NCBI GenBank assembly: GCA_036785705.1
Contig: JAWUZG010000977.1
Location: 1-64,000, forward strand
Source of the DNA: Acanthornis magna
Lineage: Eukaryota > Chordata > Aves > Passeriformes > Acanthizidae
DNA: 64,000 bases
Direction: 5' to 3'
In this document: piece by piece, positions 46,351-57,545 of the stretch
How positions within the stretch are numbered: the first letter of the stretch is position 1
Layout: every line of letters begins with the position of its first letter
Program-made: the position numbers and the translations under genes
The notes under the pieces: model-generated
What the model was told of the DNA's origin: nothing
The model's database searches: none
The model's input: the letters and a program-made list of their open reading frames with translations, nothing else

Positions 46351-47699
46351 CCTGCTCGATTTCCCCAAAATTACGGAAATCTTCACCCGGATCCTGCCTG
46401 GTTCCCTCCCTGTATCCCAAAATCCCGATCCAAGTAACTCCTCTCATCCTTGCTTTTCCGTTGCCGAGGGCTTTGTCAGGATCTGGAATTTTATTGTTTT
46501 TCCGCCCTATTTATTCCCAATTATCCCTCAGCTCTCCCATTGTGTCTCGGTGCTTAGGAGGTGACTCCAGGCCGTTCATCCCAAATCCCGACCCTCTGGA
46601 GCGCCATCCGAGCGGGAAAATTTGCTCCAGTGGCGCTGAACAAAGTCGGGGATTGTTTTTCCCTTTGTGCCAGCAGGAATTCCGACCGTGAGGGGGCCGG
46701 GATCACGATTCAAAAACAGGAGGATATTTGGAAAAGCAGGAAAATTCAGGCCGGGAAGAGAGGAGCCACATCCCGGTGTTGTCCATCAGCCTCAGGATCT
46801 CCAGAATTTATGGATTCTGAGCTCATTAAATGAGGGATGTGGAATTGGGAAACATATCCAGCTTCAAAAATAACCTGGAAAACGAAGTTTGGATCTGGGA
46901 TCCAGGCCCCAAAAATTCATGCCTCTCCCCTCACTCTTAATCCGTGTTTTCCCTCCCACTAAACCCTTTTTTTTTTGGGATCAGATCAGTCAGGATCACC
47001 CAGAGCAAACGGAGAGTTAGGGCTGTGCTCCAGCCCAGTGCATTCTGGAATTCTGATCCCAGTCCCTGGGAAAACGGGGATGGAATGGGAAGGGACCTTC
47101 CCAGGTCTATGCCAACAGCAACTTGGAAACTCTGGAAAGGCTGGGAAAGGGAAAACTCATTCCTGGAGTGGTGGGAAGATGAGGAATTCCGGGGATGGAT
47201 GCGATTGGAATGGCTGCAAATCCCGGATTTTGGGATGGCTGGAGCTGGGATAAGGAAGAGGTGAAGGAGAGGAGGAGCTGCAGCAAACAAGGTCCTGGAA
47301 TTCCCATCCCATCTGGCTTAGAGCTAGAATTCCCTCAGCATTCCCAAAATCTGGCAGAGCTCCTGATGGATTTCTCCCATCCCAGTGTTTCTGTTGCCTG
47401 ATAATCTTCGCTCCAGCATGGAGCAGGATTCCCGAAGGAAGATGGAAAAGGAATGCTCAGGTTGTTCCTCTGGATCCATTCCCAGAAAAAACATTTTGTC
47501 CCAGATGAAATCCATGGGCTTTTCCAGGAATTTTCCTGCTGGAACAGCTCCCTCAGAGCTGTGCATTCCCAAAGGTTTCCGTGCAAAGCTGATAACGAGG
47601 CTCAGCATTCCATGAAAATGCTTGGGTTTCCATCTATTCCACCTGATTTTCTGGCAGTTCCCTGAAATTTGGGAATACCGACCTGCTGTGGCTCCTCTC
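46351..47699. other. Intergenic, no gene seen
   Basis: Generic sequence. No mobile element or exon was recognised. Confidence 0.4.
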
Positions 47700-48935
47700 C
47701 TGCTGCATTTGGCAGATCCCATCAGGGATGGATATTCCAGCAATTCCAGGGTTTTTGGACAGATCCCTTCAGGGATGAATATTTGAGCAATTCCAGGGTT
47801 TTTTTTGACAAATCCCATCGAGGATGTATATTCCAGAGTTTTTTGCGCAGATCCCTTCAAGGATGAATATTCCAGCAATTCCAGGGTTTTTGGACAGATC
47901 CCTTTGAGGATGAATATTCCAGCAATTCCAAGGTTTTTTGGGCAGATCCCATCCAGGATGAATATTCCAGCAATTCCAGGGTTTTTTGGGCAGATCCCAT
48001 CCAGGATGAATATTCCAGCAATTCCAGGGTTTTTTGGACAGATCCCATCGAGGATGAATATTCCAGCCATTCCAGGGGTTTTCTGGGCAGATCCCTTCGA
48101 GGATGAATATTCCAGGGATTTTTGAGCAGATCCCATTGAGGATGAATATTCCAGCCATTCCAGGGTTTTTTGGACAGATCTCATCCAGGATAAGTATTCC
48201 AGCCATTCCAGGGGTTGTTTTGGCAGATCCCTTCAAGGATGAATATTCGAGCAATTCCAGGGTTTTTTGGGCAGATCCCTTCAGGGATGAATATTCCAGG
48301 GTTTTTTTGACAGATCCCATCAGGGATGGATATTCGAGCAATTCCAGGTTTTTTGGAAGATCCCTTTGAGGATGAATATTCCAGCAATTCCAGGGTTTTT
48401 GGACAGATCCCTTCGAGGATGAATATTCCAGGGTTTTTTTGACAGATCCCCTCAGGGATGGATATTCGAGCAATTCCAGGGTTTTTTGGACAGATCCCTT
48501 CAGGGATGAATATTTGAGTAATTCCAGGGTTTTTGGACAGATCCCTTCAAGGATGAATATTCCAGCCATTCCAGGGTTTTTTTGACAGATCCCTTCAGGG
48601 ATGAATATTCCAGCTATTCCAGGGAGCTTTGGACAGATCCCTTCGAGGATGAATATTCCAGGGTTTTTGGGAAGATCCCTTCGAGGACGAATATTCGAGC
48701 AATTCCAGGGTTTTTTTGACAGATCCCTTCAGGGATGAGTATTCCAGCTATTCCAGGGAGCTGTGGACAGATCCCTTCAAGGATGAATATTCCAGGGATT
48801 TTTGGGCAGATCCCATCGAGGATGAATATTCCAGGGATTTTTGGGCAGATCCCTCTGAGGATGAATATTAGAGCAATCCCAGGGGTTTTTTGACATATCC
48901 CATCGAGGATGAATATTCCAGCCATTCCAGGCTGC
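47700..48935. repeat. Minisatellite of about 48-53 bp, about 1.2 kb
   Basis: About two dozen units of GACAGATCCCTTCGAGGATG, then AATATTCCAGCAATTCCAGG and GTTTTTTG. Some lack the CAGCAATTCCAG part. The long open frames (286 and 266 codons on minus, 106 on plus) are repeat translations. Confidence 0.95.
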
Positions 48936-49407
48936 TCCATCTCTTGGATGCTCAGCAATCCCTTGTCTGTTTTCCCCCATTTTCCCCTCCCTCCTTGCCC
49001 CGCTCCAAGGACAGCCAAGGAGGGATGAGCCGCACAGATCCGACGGCTCCTCCGGAAGTGCTTTCTCCAGCTTTTTTCCCTGTTTTTCCATGGATACGAT
49101 GACGTTTCTCCTCCTAATTACATCCTGCGCTCCGTGGCTTTCTCATCCTTTCCTTGAGAGTATTTGTGGCTCTGGCAAACATTCCTGAGGGAGATCCCAC
49201 TCCGCAGGGAAGCCTGGAGCAGCCTGGTGGCTGTTTTCTTTTCCCAGTGGGAATCTCCATCCTCAAAAGCTGTGGATTTTCTGGTTCGGCAGCTCTTCCC
49301 AAGTGCCCTCGGATGCTCCTGAGTTTTTTCCTTTCCCCTCCGTGGTGGAGCAGCGATGGTTTTGTTCAGGAGGTGACAGAATTCCAAACTTTCCTGCCCG
49401 ACTGAGC

Positions 49408-49600
49408 TGGAATAATGCAAATGGATGGGATATTGGGAAGGAATTCCTGGCTGAGATGGAATTCCCAGAGAAGCTGTGGCTGCCCCTGGATCCCTGGAAG
49501 TGTCCAAGGCCAGGTTTGGAGCACCTTGGGATAGTGGGAATTATTCCTTCCCATGGAATGGGATCGTCCTTCAGCTCCCTTCCCACCCAACCATTCCATG
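49408..49600 (+). mobile_element. CR1 3' end
   Basis: GATGGGATATTGGGAAGGAA, then AGAAGCTGTGGCTGCCCCTG, AGTGTCCAAGGCCAGG and the ACCATTCCATGA tail. Confidence 0.8.
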
Positions 49601-50212
49601 AAATGCTGTTCCGACAGGAACGATGGGAAAACCCGGAAATGACTAATAAACCCTTCTTTTCTGGGGGATGGGATGGGATGTGGCAATTCCGGGGTTTTTG
49701 CGGGGCCGGAAAAGCTCTTTCGAAACTTCCCTGGTGTCGCTCATCCGTTGAGGAAATGATCTCGGACTGACGTGCTCAGGTTGGGAGGAGCCCCCAGGTT
49801 TTCCCAAATTGGAAATTCGGAATCCCAGGATTGGATCCGGAAATTTGGGATCCCACGATTCCAAAAGTGAAGGAAAAAAAACCCCACAAAACAACCCCGA
49901 ACCCAAAACTAAACTCCGTTAAATCCGGAGTTAAATGGATGGAAAAGAGTTCCGAATGCTTCGGGGTTTTGGCAGAGTTTGGGAGTTGCTACTCCAGGGA
50001 TTCCTCAAACTGTGGGGTCACCCCAAAGGCTTTTCCTGGGAATAAAGCCCCCAGGAACTGGAATTCCGGAGGCGCTGTGGGATCAGCTGATCTTCACCCA
50101 CATCTGTAGGATTCCAAAGCAGTTTTTCCATTGATCCCTTTGATTGGAATGAATTGGTGGATCCTCCAGGTGTTTGGATAAGATTTTTGGGAAAGATTTG
50201 GGATTTGACACC
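49601..50212. other. Intergenic, no gene seen
   Basis: Generic sequence leading into the G/T tract. No exon was recognised. Confidence 0.4.
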
Positions 50213-51095
50213 TTTCACTTTTTGTTTTTTGCTTTTGGTTTTTATTTGTTTGTTTTGGGTTTTTTTCCTGTTTTTTGTGTTTTTTGTTGGTTTTTGGGTT
50301 TTTGTGTTGGGTTTTGCTTTTTTTGGGGTTTTTCATTGGTTTTGGGGGTTTTTTTGGGTTTTGGGTTTTTTGTATTTTTAGTTGGGTTTTGGGGTTTTTT
50401 GTTTCCTTTTTTTTGGTTGGGTTTGGGGTTTTTTGTTGATTTCTGGAGGTTATTTTGGTTTTTTGGGGGTTTTTTGTTTGGTTTTTGGGGGTTTTTGTTT
50501 GGTTTTGGGGGATTTTGTTAACTTCAGGGGTTCTGTGGTTTTTTGTTGGTTTTTGGGTTTTTTTGTTGGGTTTTGGTATTTTTGGGGGTTTTTCATTGGT
50601 TTTTGGGGTTTTCTGTTGGGTTTTGGGTTTTTTGTATTTTTTGTTGGGTTTTGGGGGGTTTTTTTTTGGTGTTTGGTTTTTTTGTTGGGTTTGGTGTTTT
50701 GGGGTTTTTTGTTGATTTCTGGAGGTTTTTTGGTTGTTTTGGGGTTTTTTGTATGGTTTTTGGGGGGTTTTGGGGGATTTTGTTCACTTCAGGGGTTTTG
50801 TGGTTTTTTGTTGGTTTTTTTAATTGATTTTTGGGGTTTTTTGCTGGTTTTTTGGGTTTTTTTGTTTGGTTTTGGGGGATTTTATTCACTTCGGGGGTTT
50901 TGTGGGTTTTTTTTGGTTGATTTCTTTTTTATAATTGATTTTTGGGTTTTTTTGTTGGTTTTTTGGGTTTTTTGTTTGGTGTGGGGTTTTTTGGGTTTTT
51001 TTTTTTTTTTTTTTTTGGTTTTCAGGTATTTTGGCTGGTTTTGGTACTTTTCTTTGGGTTTTGGGTTTTTTGGGGTTTTTTTTGTTTGTTTTGCA
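50213..51095. repeat. G/T-rich strand-asymmetric tract of about 880 nt
   Basis: The plus strand is almost only T and G (GGGGTTTTTTGTTGGTTTTT-type units), with a few C and A in recurring patches such as AACTTCAGGGGTTCTG. Units recur about every 80-110 bp. The 248-codon plus-strand frame (F, G, W, L, V only) is a repeat translation. Confidence 0.95.
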
Positions 51096-52464
51096 TGGCA
51101 AAACCCAAATTGGTGTGGGATTAAATAAGGCCCAGCTGGAGACAGTCTCACATCAACCGCCCAAAATCATGGAGTTGGATTTTCATGGAATTGCCTTCCC
51201 TCCTTCCCCCAACCCCAGAACAGTCCCCAAAATCATCAGGCTTCAAAAATCCCAAATAAATCCAGCAGAATCCCTCCTCTAACCCCACTAAAAACCTGGA
51301 ATCCTATCCCATCCCAGCCTGATTTTTCAGATTATCCTTGGAAACTTCCAACAAACTCCCTAAAATCTGTGGGAAACAACTTTATCATTGTGTTTATGAG
51401 ATAAAGGGATTAAAAAAACTCAGCAATAAAATCAGAATTTAGCTCTGCCCTGTCCTTTCGGGGCCCTGGTTTTCCTTTTTTCCTGCTTTTCCCGGGAGAC
51501 GCCAGGAGGGCTTTGGATTCCAGGTTTTTCGGAGCTGTTTCCATGCCTGGAGCTTCCCCCTGGGATTGGCGTTCCCGTAAAAAACGGTCTGGAGGCAGAG
51601 CCTGATGGATGAAAATTTCCAGCCTAATGAGATTATGGATTTTTCCTTTAACGCTTCCCATTTTTCAGGCGAATGGGATTTGAGGCCGTGGTTGCTAAGG
51701 AGAAATAACGGCTGCGGTCGATTTTCTCTGCATTCCTGCTGGAAAATCCCTCGGTCTGGAGCGCCATCCCAGCCCCAACTCCGGGATAACCTGCGAAGGA
51801 GTTCCTCAGGAAGACTGGGATGATTTTTGGGAATTCAAACTCTTTTTTAGCTGAGAATCCACCCATGGGTGAGGCTGGAAAATGAGATTTTTCCCCACAC
51901 AGCTCAGCCACCATTCCTGGATGAACTTTTCCCAATCCATGCTGGGATCCTCCAGGAATTTCCTTCCATGAAGCATAAATTAGGATTTGGCTCCTGGGTC
52001 CGAATTCCTGACAAATCACCACCGGGAGAATTAATCACGTTAATTAATTTAATTTGGAGCAATCAGGGTGAAGTTTGGGGTGTCTGAGCGCTTCCATCCA
52101 GCTTTTCCTGGGAACAGGGAAAAGCTCCTGGAAATCAGTGGTGTCTCCATTAGGGAATGAATGAGATCCAGCCCCAGAGCTAGGAGGTTGTTGGACAATC
52201 CAGAACTTCCTTTTTTCCAAAACCGACACTTCTGGGAGCGGATTCCGTATTCCCGATGCTCCAAAATGCACTTCCGTGTGCACATTCCCTGTTCCCGATG
52301 TTTCTGGGACCATTTCTGCTCCAGGTTCTCCTGGCTCCCATCAAACCTGTGCCAAAGGCTCCGCCACCGATTTGGGAATGTCACAGTTTGTGGGATAATT
52401 GCATCGGGAATTGTTCCCTTCCCGGTGGGAACGGTGTGCCATCCGGGTGGGATCCATGTGGGAA
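51096..52464. other. Intergenic, no gene seen
   Basis: Generic sequence with a TTAATTAATTTAATTT patch near 52040. No exon was recognised. Confidence 0.4.
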
Positions 52465-52680
52465 GAGCAGCAGGCAGTGACAGGGGAAGGAGGAATGGTT
52501 TTAAAGGGGAATTTCGGGATTTGGGGAAGGAATTCTTGGCTGGGATGGAAATCCCAGAAGAGCTGTGGCTTTTCGTGGGAAAAAAAAAATCCATGGAAAT
52601 ATCCAAGGAATGACAGGGGCTGGAATGAGGTGATTTTTAAGGATCCCTTCCATCCCAAACCATTCCATGATTGCCTCCCC
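52465..52680 (+). mobile_element. Diverged CR1 3' end with deletion
   Basis: GGAATGGTTTTAAAGGGGAA, GGAAGGAATTCTTGGCTGGG, AGAGCTGTGGCTTTTCGTGG, then AAGGATCCCTTCCATCCCAA and ACCATTCCATGA. The GGCCAGGCTGG block is missing. Confidence 0.75.
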
Positions 52681-53466
52681 ATTCCTTGAGCTCTGTTTCA
52701 CTTCCCAAACCTGCAGGAATCTCGGAATTCTGTATTTTCTCCCATTTTCCGTGCTCTCAGCTGGTTCTTCCGGGGGCATTTTCGCTTCCTGGCGTTTTTC
52801 CAGAGGGGCCGACGTGCCCTGAGCTGTCCTCACTTCCTGTGCCTCATTTTTCCGGAGAGCCGTGGGAATGAGGAAGCTGCCGGAGCTTCTCCCAGGGCTT
52901 GGCTGCCGCTTCGGGAGAGCTTCTCGTGGCCAAGCTTGGAAAGGAGCGATTCCAACCCCCAGCTCCTTGGAAAACTGGAATTTTGGGATGGCTGGCACGG
53001 CTCTGCCGGCGGATTTTAACCCCAGGAAGTGCGGACTGGGCCAAAATCCGGTGAGAGGGATGGGAAGGGATTCTCTCCTTCATCCTTTGCCTCCTTGGAT
53101 TTGAGGGATTTTCTCCCGGGAAAACGACTCTGGAGCGCATCAGGATTAACACAAGGAATTCCAGGCTTTTCCAGACGCATGGAAGGGTTTTTGTGGCCCT
53201 GAGATCGTTGGGAATTTGGGAAAATGGGCTCAGTTTTCTCCTGCGGTGCCAGCTGAGGTTGAGCTGGTTGGTGTCTGTTTCCCAATTTTTGGGGATTTGC
53301 GGATTTTTGGGATTTTTGGGTACAGCACCACCACGGGCAGAAAAGATTTTCCAGGAACATTGAAGCCTTGGGAGAGAAAATCCGAGGATTTTCGCTGGGA
53401 AAAACCTCGAATGCGATGGATGCTCCTTTTTCCCGGGAGTTGATTTATTCCTTCCGTGTTTCCCAG
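52681..53466 (+). other. Upstream flank of ALS2CL first coding exon
   Basis: Probably intron or 5' flank of ALS2CL. It is GC-richer than average, with CpGs at 52850-53050 (GCTGCCGGAGC, TGCCGGCGG). A non-coding ALS2CL exon may lie here or further left, but I cannot place it. Confidence 0.3.
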
Positions 53467-53575
53467 GAAATGTCCGTGGCGGAAACAACGGGATCCCTGC
53501 TCCAAGTGGAGGAAAACTTCTCCTCCTGCCTGGCCCGGATCGATGCCCTCATCCTCAAGCCTCTGCTCCAGGCAG
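53467..53575 (+). CDS. ALS2CL: ALS2CL first coding exon
   Basis: The acceptor TTTCCCAG is followed by GAA and the ATG at 53470. The exon encodes MSVAETTGSLLQVEENFSSC through PLLQA and ends G at a GTGAGT donor (phase 1). The acceptor only 3 nt before the ATG implies at least one non-coding exon upstream, which I could not locate. Confidence 0.88.
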
Positions 53576-56500
53576 GTGAGTTTTTGTCCGGAATTCCCAC
53601 CTGGAATCACGGGCAGGATCTAAGAGGGGATTTCCAGTCGGGATTCCCATCGGCAGGTGTTTCCCTGGAGCGAAAGGTTTGTAGGGATGTTTTATGCAAA
53701 ACAGGGAATTTTAGGGATGTTCGTGGCCTTTCACTTGACCCCAGGCTGTGGTTCCTGTGGTTTTTAAGGATGAATCCACGTTTTAACCTGGATCAGCATT
53801 CCCGCTCCGGGGGTTTGCGGCACGGAAATCCCAAATCCGTCCCACGCAAATCCCTAAAACCGAGCTCTCTCTCCTCCCCTGCTCCCGTCCTATTCCAGGC
53901 CCATCCCTGCAGGGAAAACTTGTGGGAGCAGGTTGGGAGCTGGCAGGGAATCAGAGCAACTCTGGAAATCACAAATCCCTGGAAATATTCCACAGGCCCG
54001 GAGTGGTGGGACTGGATTGGGCTGGAGGGTGGGGCCCTCTCTTTTGGGATGGCTCCCAGAGAAACTGGGAACAGTTCTTTGGGAAAAGGGAAAAGGGCAG
54101 GAAGCTCCCCTCTGGAGCTCCGGTCTGAGCCTCACAGAGAGCTTGGGATGGAATATATTTATTCCCGGAAAAAACAGATCCATGGACTCATAAAATCCAC
54201 CGGAATGCTTTGGATTCCAAGGTTTTCCACTTGGTTTTAGCAGGGATTTTAAATCCTCCTTTTTCTGGCACTGGGATGGGATCAGGATCTCTCCAGCTTT
54301 GGCCAATTCCCCACTGGAATTTCATCCAGATTCGTCCCTGGGCAGTCCACAGGAAGACTTATCCTTGCAAATTCCCGAATTTCCCTCAGAACACCCCCGT
54401 AATCTGTCAAAATTCCACGAAAGGATCTTTGCTCTCTCCCTGAGCTGACTTTATGAAAAATGGATCAGTTTGGTAGGAGATAAATGGGATAAATCAATTT
54501 TTCCCCATTTTTTGTTGCTCTCTGCTTTTCCAAAGTGTTTGATTTATTTCTTCCAGCAAAAGCAGCTCCACAGACTCACAGAATTCCTTGGAAGTTCCCC
54601 TTTTCCCTGTCAGGGGCAGATGGACAGAGGAATGGGATTTATCCTCAATCCCTGAACTCAATCCCATCAGTTGGAGATCAAAGACCTCAAATTCTCTCCC
54701 ACTCCACCAAGGGCATGATCCAGCCATGGATATTTTCCATCTAAATCTTCCCAGAATTTTTTCCCATTCTTTCCTTATTCTGTCCCTAATCACTCCTTAA
54801 AATTCGTTATAAAAGTGGAGGTTTATTATTATAAATTATATTATATTATAAATTATATTATAAATTATATTATACTATAAATTATACTATATTATATATG
54901 ATATATAGAATATATAGGATATATATGATATAATGATATATAGGATATATATCATATATATAATATACATTATATATCTTATATCTTATATATTGTATTG
55001 TATTATAAATTATATTATATTATATTATTATAGATTATAAAACTGAGGATTTTGGAGTGACCGAAGGAAGATCCTGGGAAAGGAGATTTTTCTGGATCAC
55101 TCCGGGAAAGCGAGCGCAGATTCCATGCGATTTCTTGGGAATCGCGGCTTTCCCACAGCGTTTTTCCCTGTTTTTCCCTCCCAAGAGCCCAGCGATTTCT
55201 TGGGAATCGCGGCTTTCCCACAGCGTTTTTCCCTGTTTTTCCCTCCCAAGAGCCCAGTGACCAGAAGGGAAAGGAGAACTTCAAGCTCTTCGTGCTCCTC
55301 AACGATCGTTTCCAAGCCCTCTGGAACCTCACGGAGGAGAATTCCCGGACCCTGAGACAAAAATGTGCCACTTCCGACTCCTCCTGCATCCAGGATATTT
55401 ACATCGTCTGGAAAGGAGACCTTTTCCTGAGCCTCTACATCCAGTGAGTGCCAAAAGATTTTGGGAGCGGCGGAAAGGATGGAATTGATCTGAGCTGGGA
55501 TAATTTAGGAGAGGGAAGCTCGAAGTGGCAGCGGGAATGTCAGGAAAAAGCAGGATTAAAGCCCTCGGAGGGATCAGGAGGGAAAATCTCCTTACAAAAT
55601 TGGGGTTTGTGTGGATTTTCCAGGTTTTTATGCTTTTGGAGAGGGGTGGGATAGGGATGTGATATCCCAGCAGGAAAAAAGGTTCTTGGACATCTGAGAT
55701 TCCATCCAAATGTTTAATTCCTCATTGATTCTTCTCCATAAAAGCGGCCAAGGCTTTTCCAGCTGCGTTTTTCCAGTTTGGCCCCACAGGGAATGGGAAG
55801 AGGGCGGCGGCTCCCAGATTCTGCTCCTCCAGGAATCGTTTTCCATGGATTTTCTCCATGTGGAAAGGAGGAAAGGCTCCTTTTTATTTGGGTTTCCCCA
55901 TTTTTAGGAAGCGCTGCCCAAGCCTTGCCTTGATGGGAAGGGTTTGGAGCTGTGGGGTTTTCCTTCAGGAATTGGCTCCGGGAATTAAAACCGCTTTTCC
56001 CGGGGCTTGGAAAAGATGGGAATTTGTCCTGAGGTTTGGGATGACACGAAGGAGAAGTTTATCCTAAGATATTGTTTCCCTTTTTTTGGAATTAAATCCG
56101 GGTTTTGTTGGGGGTTAAAACCCAGGTTTGGTTCCTCCCCTCCATGTGAGCCCAATCCCACAAATCCTGATGGGAATGGGGCAGGAGGGAGGGAAGCTGC
56201 AGGTCCGGGGTCGGGAAATCAGCAGGGAATGTTGTCCCTGGAAGATGGAATTAAAGATAATTCCATGGGACTGACCTGCAAACACTGCTGGGGGAAAAGG
56301 TGGGATTTGTTCGGGGAAAAGGTGGGATTTGTTCGGGGAAAAGGTGGGATTTGCTGGGGGAGAATGAGGGATTTGCTGGGAAAAAATGTGGGATTTGCTG
56401 GGGGAAAATGTAGGATTTGCTGGGGGAAAATGTGGGATTTGGTGGGAGAAAATGTGGGATTTGCTGGGGGAAAATGTGGGATTTGCTGGGAGAAAATGTG

Positions 56501-57514
56501 GGATTTGCTGGGAGAAAATGTGGGATTTGCTGGGAAAATGTGGGATTTGCTGGGAGAAAATGTGGGATTTGCTGGGAAAACATTGGATTTGCTGGGGGAA
56601 AATATGGGATTTGCTGTGGGAAAATGTAGGATTTGCTGGGGGAAAATGTGGGATTTGCTGGGAAAACATGGAATTTACTGAGAGAAAATATGGAATTTGC
56701 TGAGAAAAAATGTGGGATTTGCTGGGGGAAAATATAAGAGTTGCTGGAGGAAAATGTGGGATTTGGTGGGAGAAAATGTGGGATTTACTGGGGGAAAATG
56801 TGGGATTTGCTGGGAAAAGCTGCAAATTTGCTGGGGGAAAATGTGGGATTTGCTGGGAAAACATGGCATTTGCTGGGAGAAAATGTGGGATTTGCTGGCA
56901 AAAACTGCAAATTTGCTGGGAAAAAACGCAGATTTGCTGGGGGAAGATGTGGGATTTGGTGGGAAAATGTGTCTCGATCCCCCTCTAGTGTGGGATGAGG
57001 AGCACTGGAGAGGCACACCCTGGATTTGCATCGGGAATGAGGACCTGATGCATCCCATGGAATCCTGGAATGGTTGAGGTTGGAAGGACCTTCAATCCCA
57101 TCCCATTCCAGCCCCATCCATGGGCAGGGACAGCTTCCATTATCCCAAGGTCCCTAAAATTCCGGCGTGGTTCCTTGGCCGTGGAGAACTCCAAGGATTC
57201 CACTCTGAGGCTGCTCCAGCTGATTTTTTCGGAATTCTCCTGGTTCCCGCCGTATTTTTCCAGGAAGCAGACAAGGGGCCGAATTTGGGATTTTTTTTAG
57301 TCTTCCCTCTTTTTTTTTTGTCCCAGGAATTCCCCTGGGATTGCAAGGAATGCTCTGTATTGTTCTACTCCCATTTTTATGGAGGAGCAAATGGCCATTC
57401 CCAAAGACAAAGGATGGAATTTTATTTTAATGTCCACACCAAAGGAATATTTTAGCAAAACATAAAAAAATTCAGGTTTTATCAAATCCCTGAATCCTGG
57501 AATGGTGTTTTTTT

Positions 57515-57545
<31 letters not shown>

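Noticed and set aside
47324..48569. Minus frames of 286 and 266 codons
   Set aside because: They translate the 48-53-bp minisatellite. The residue pattern repeats with the DNA unit and frames exist on both strands.
50382..51128. 248-codon plus frame rich in F, G, W, V and L
   Set aside because: It arises from a G/T-only-like tract that excludes most stop codons.
56007..56864. Frames of 224 (+) and 249 (-) codons
   Set aside because: Both come from the 22-bp intronic minisatellite in ALS2CL intron 2.
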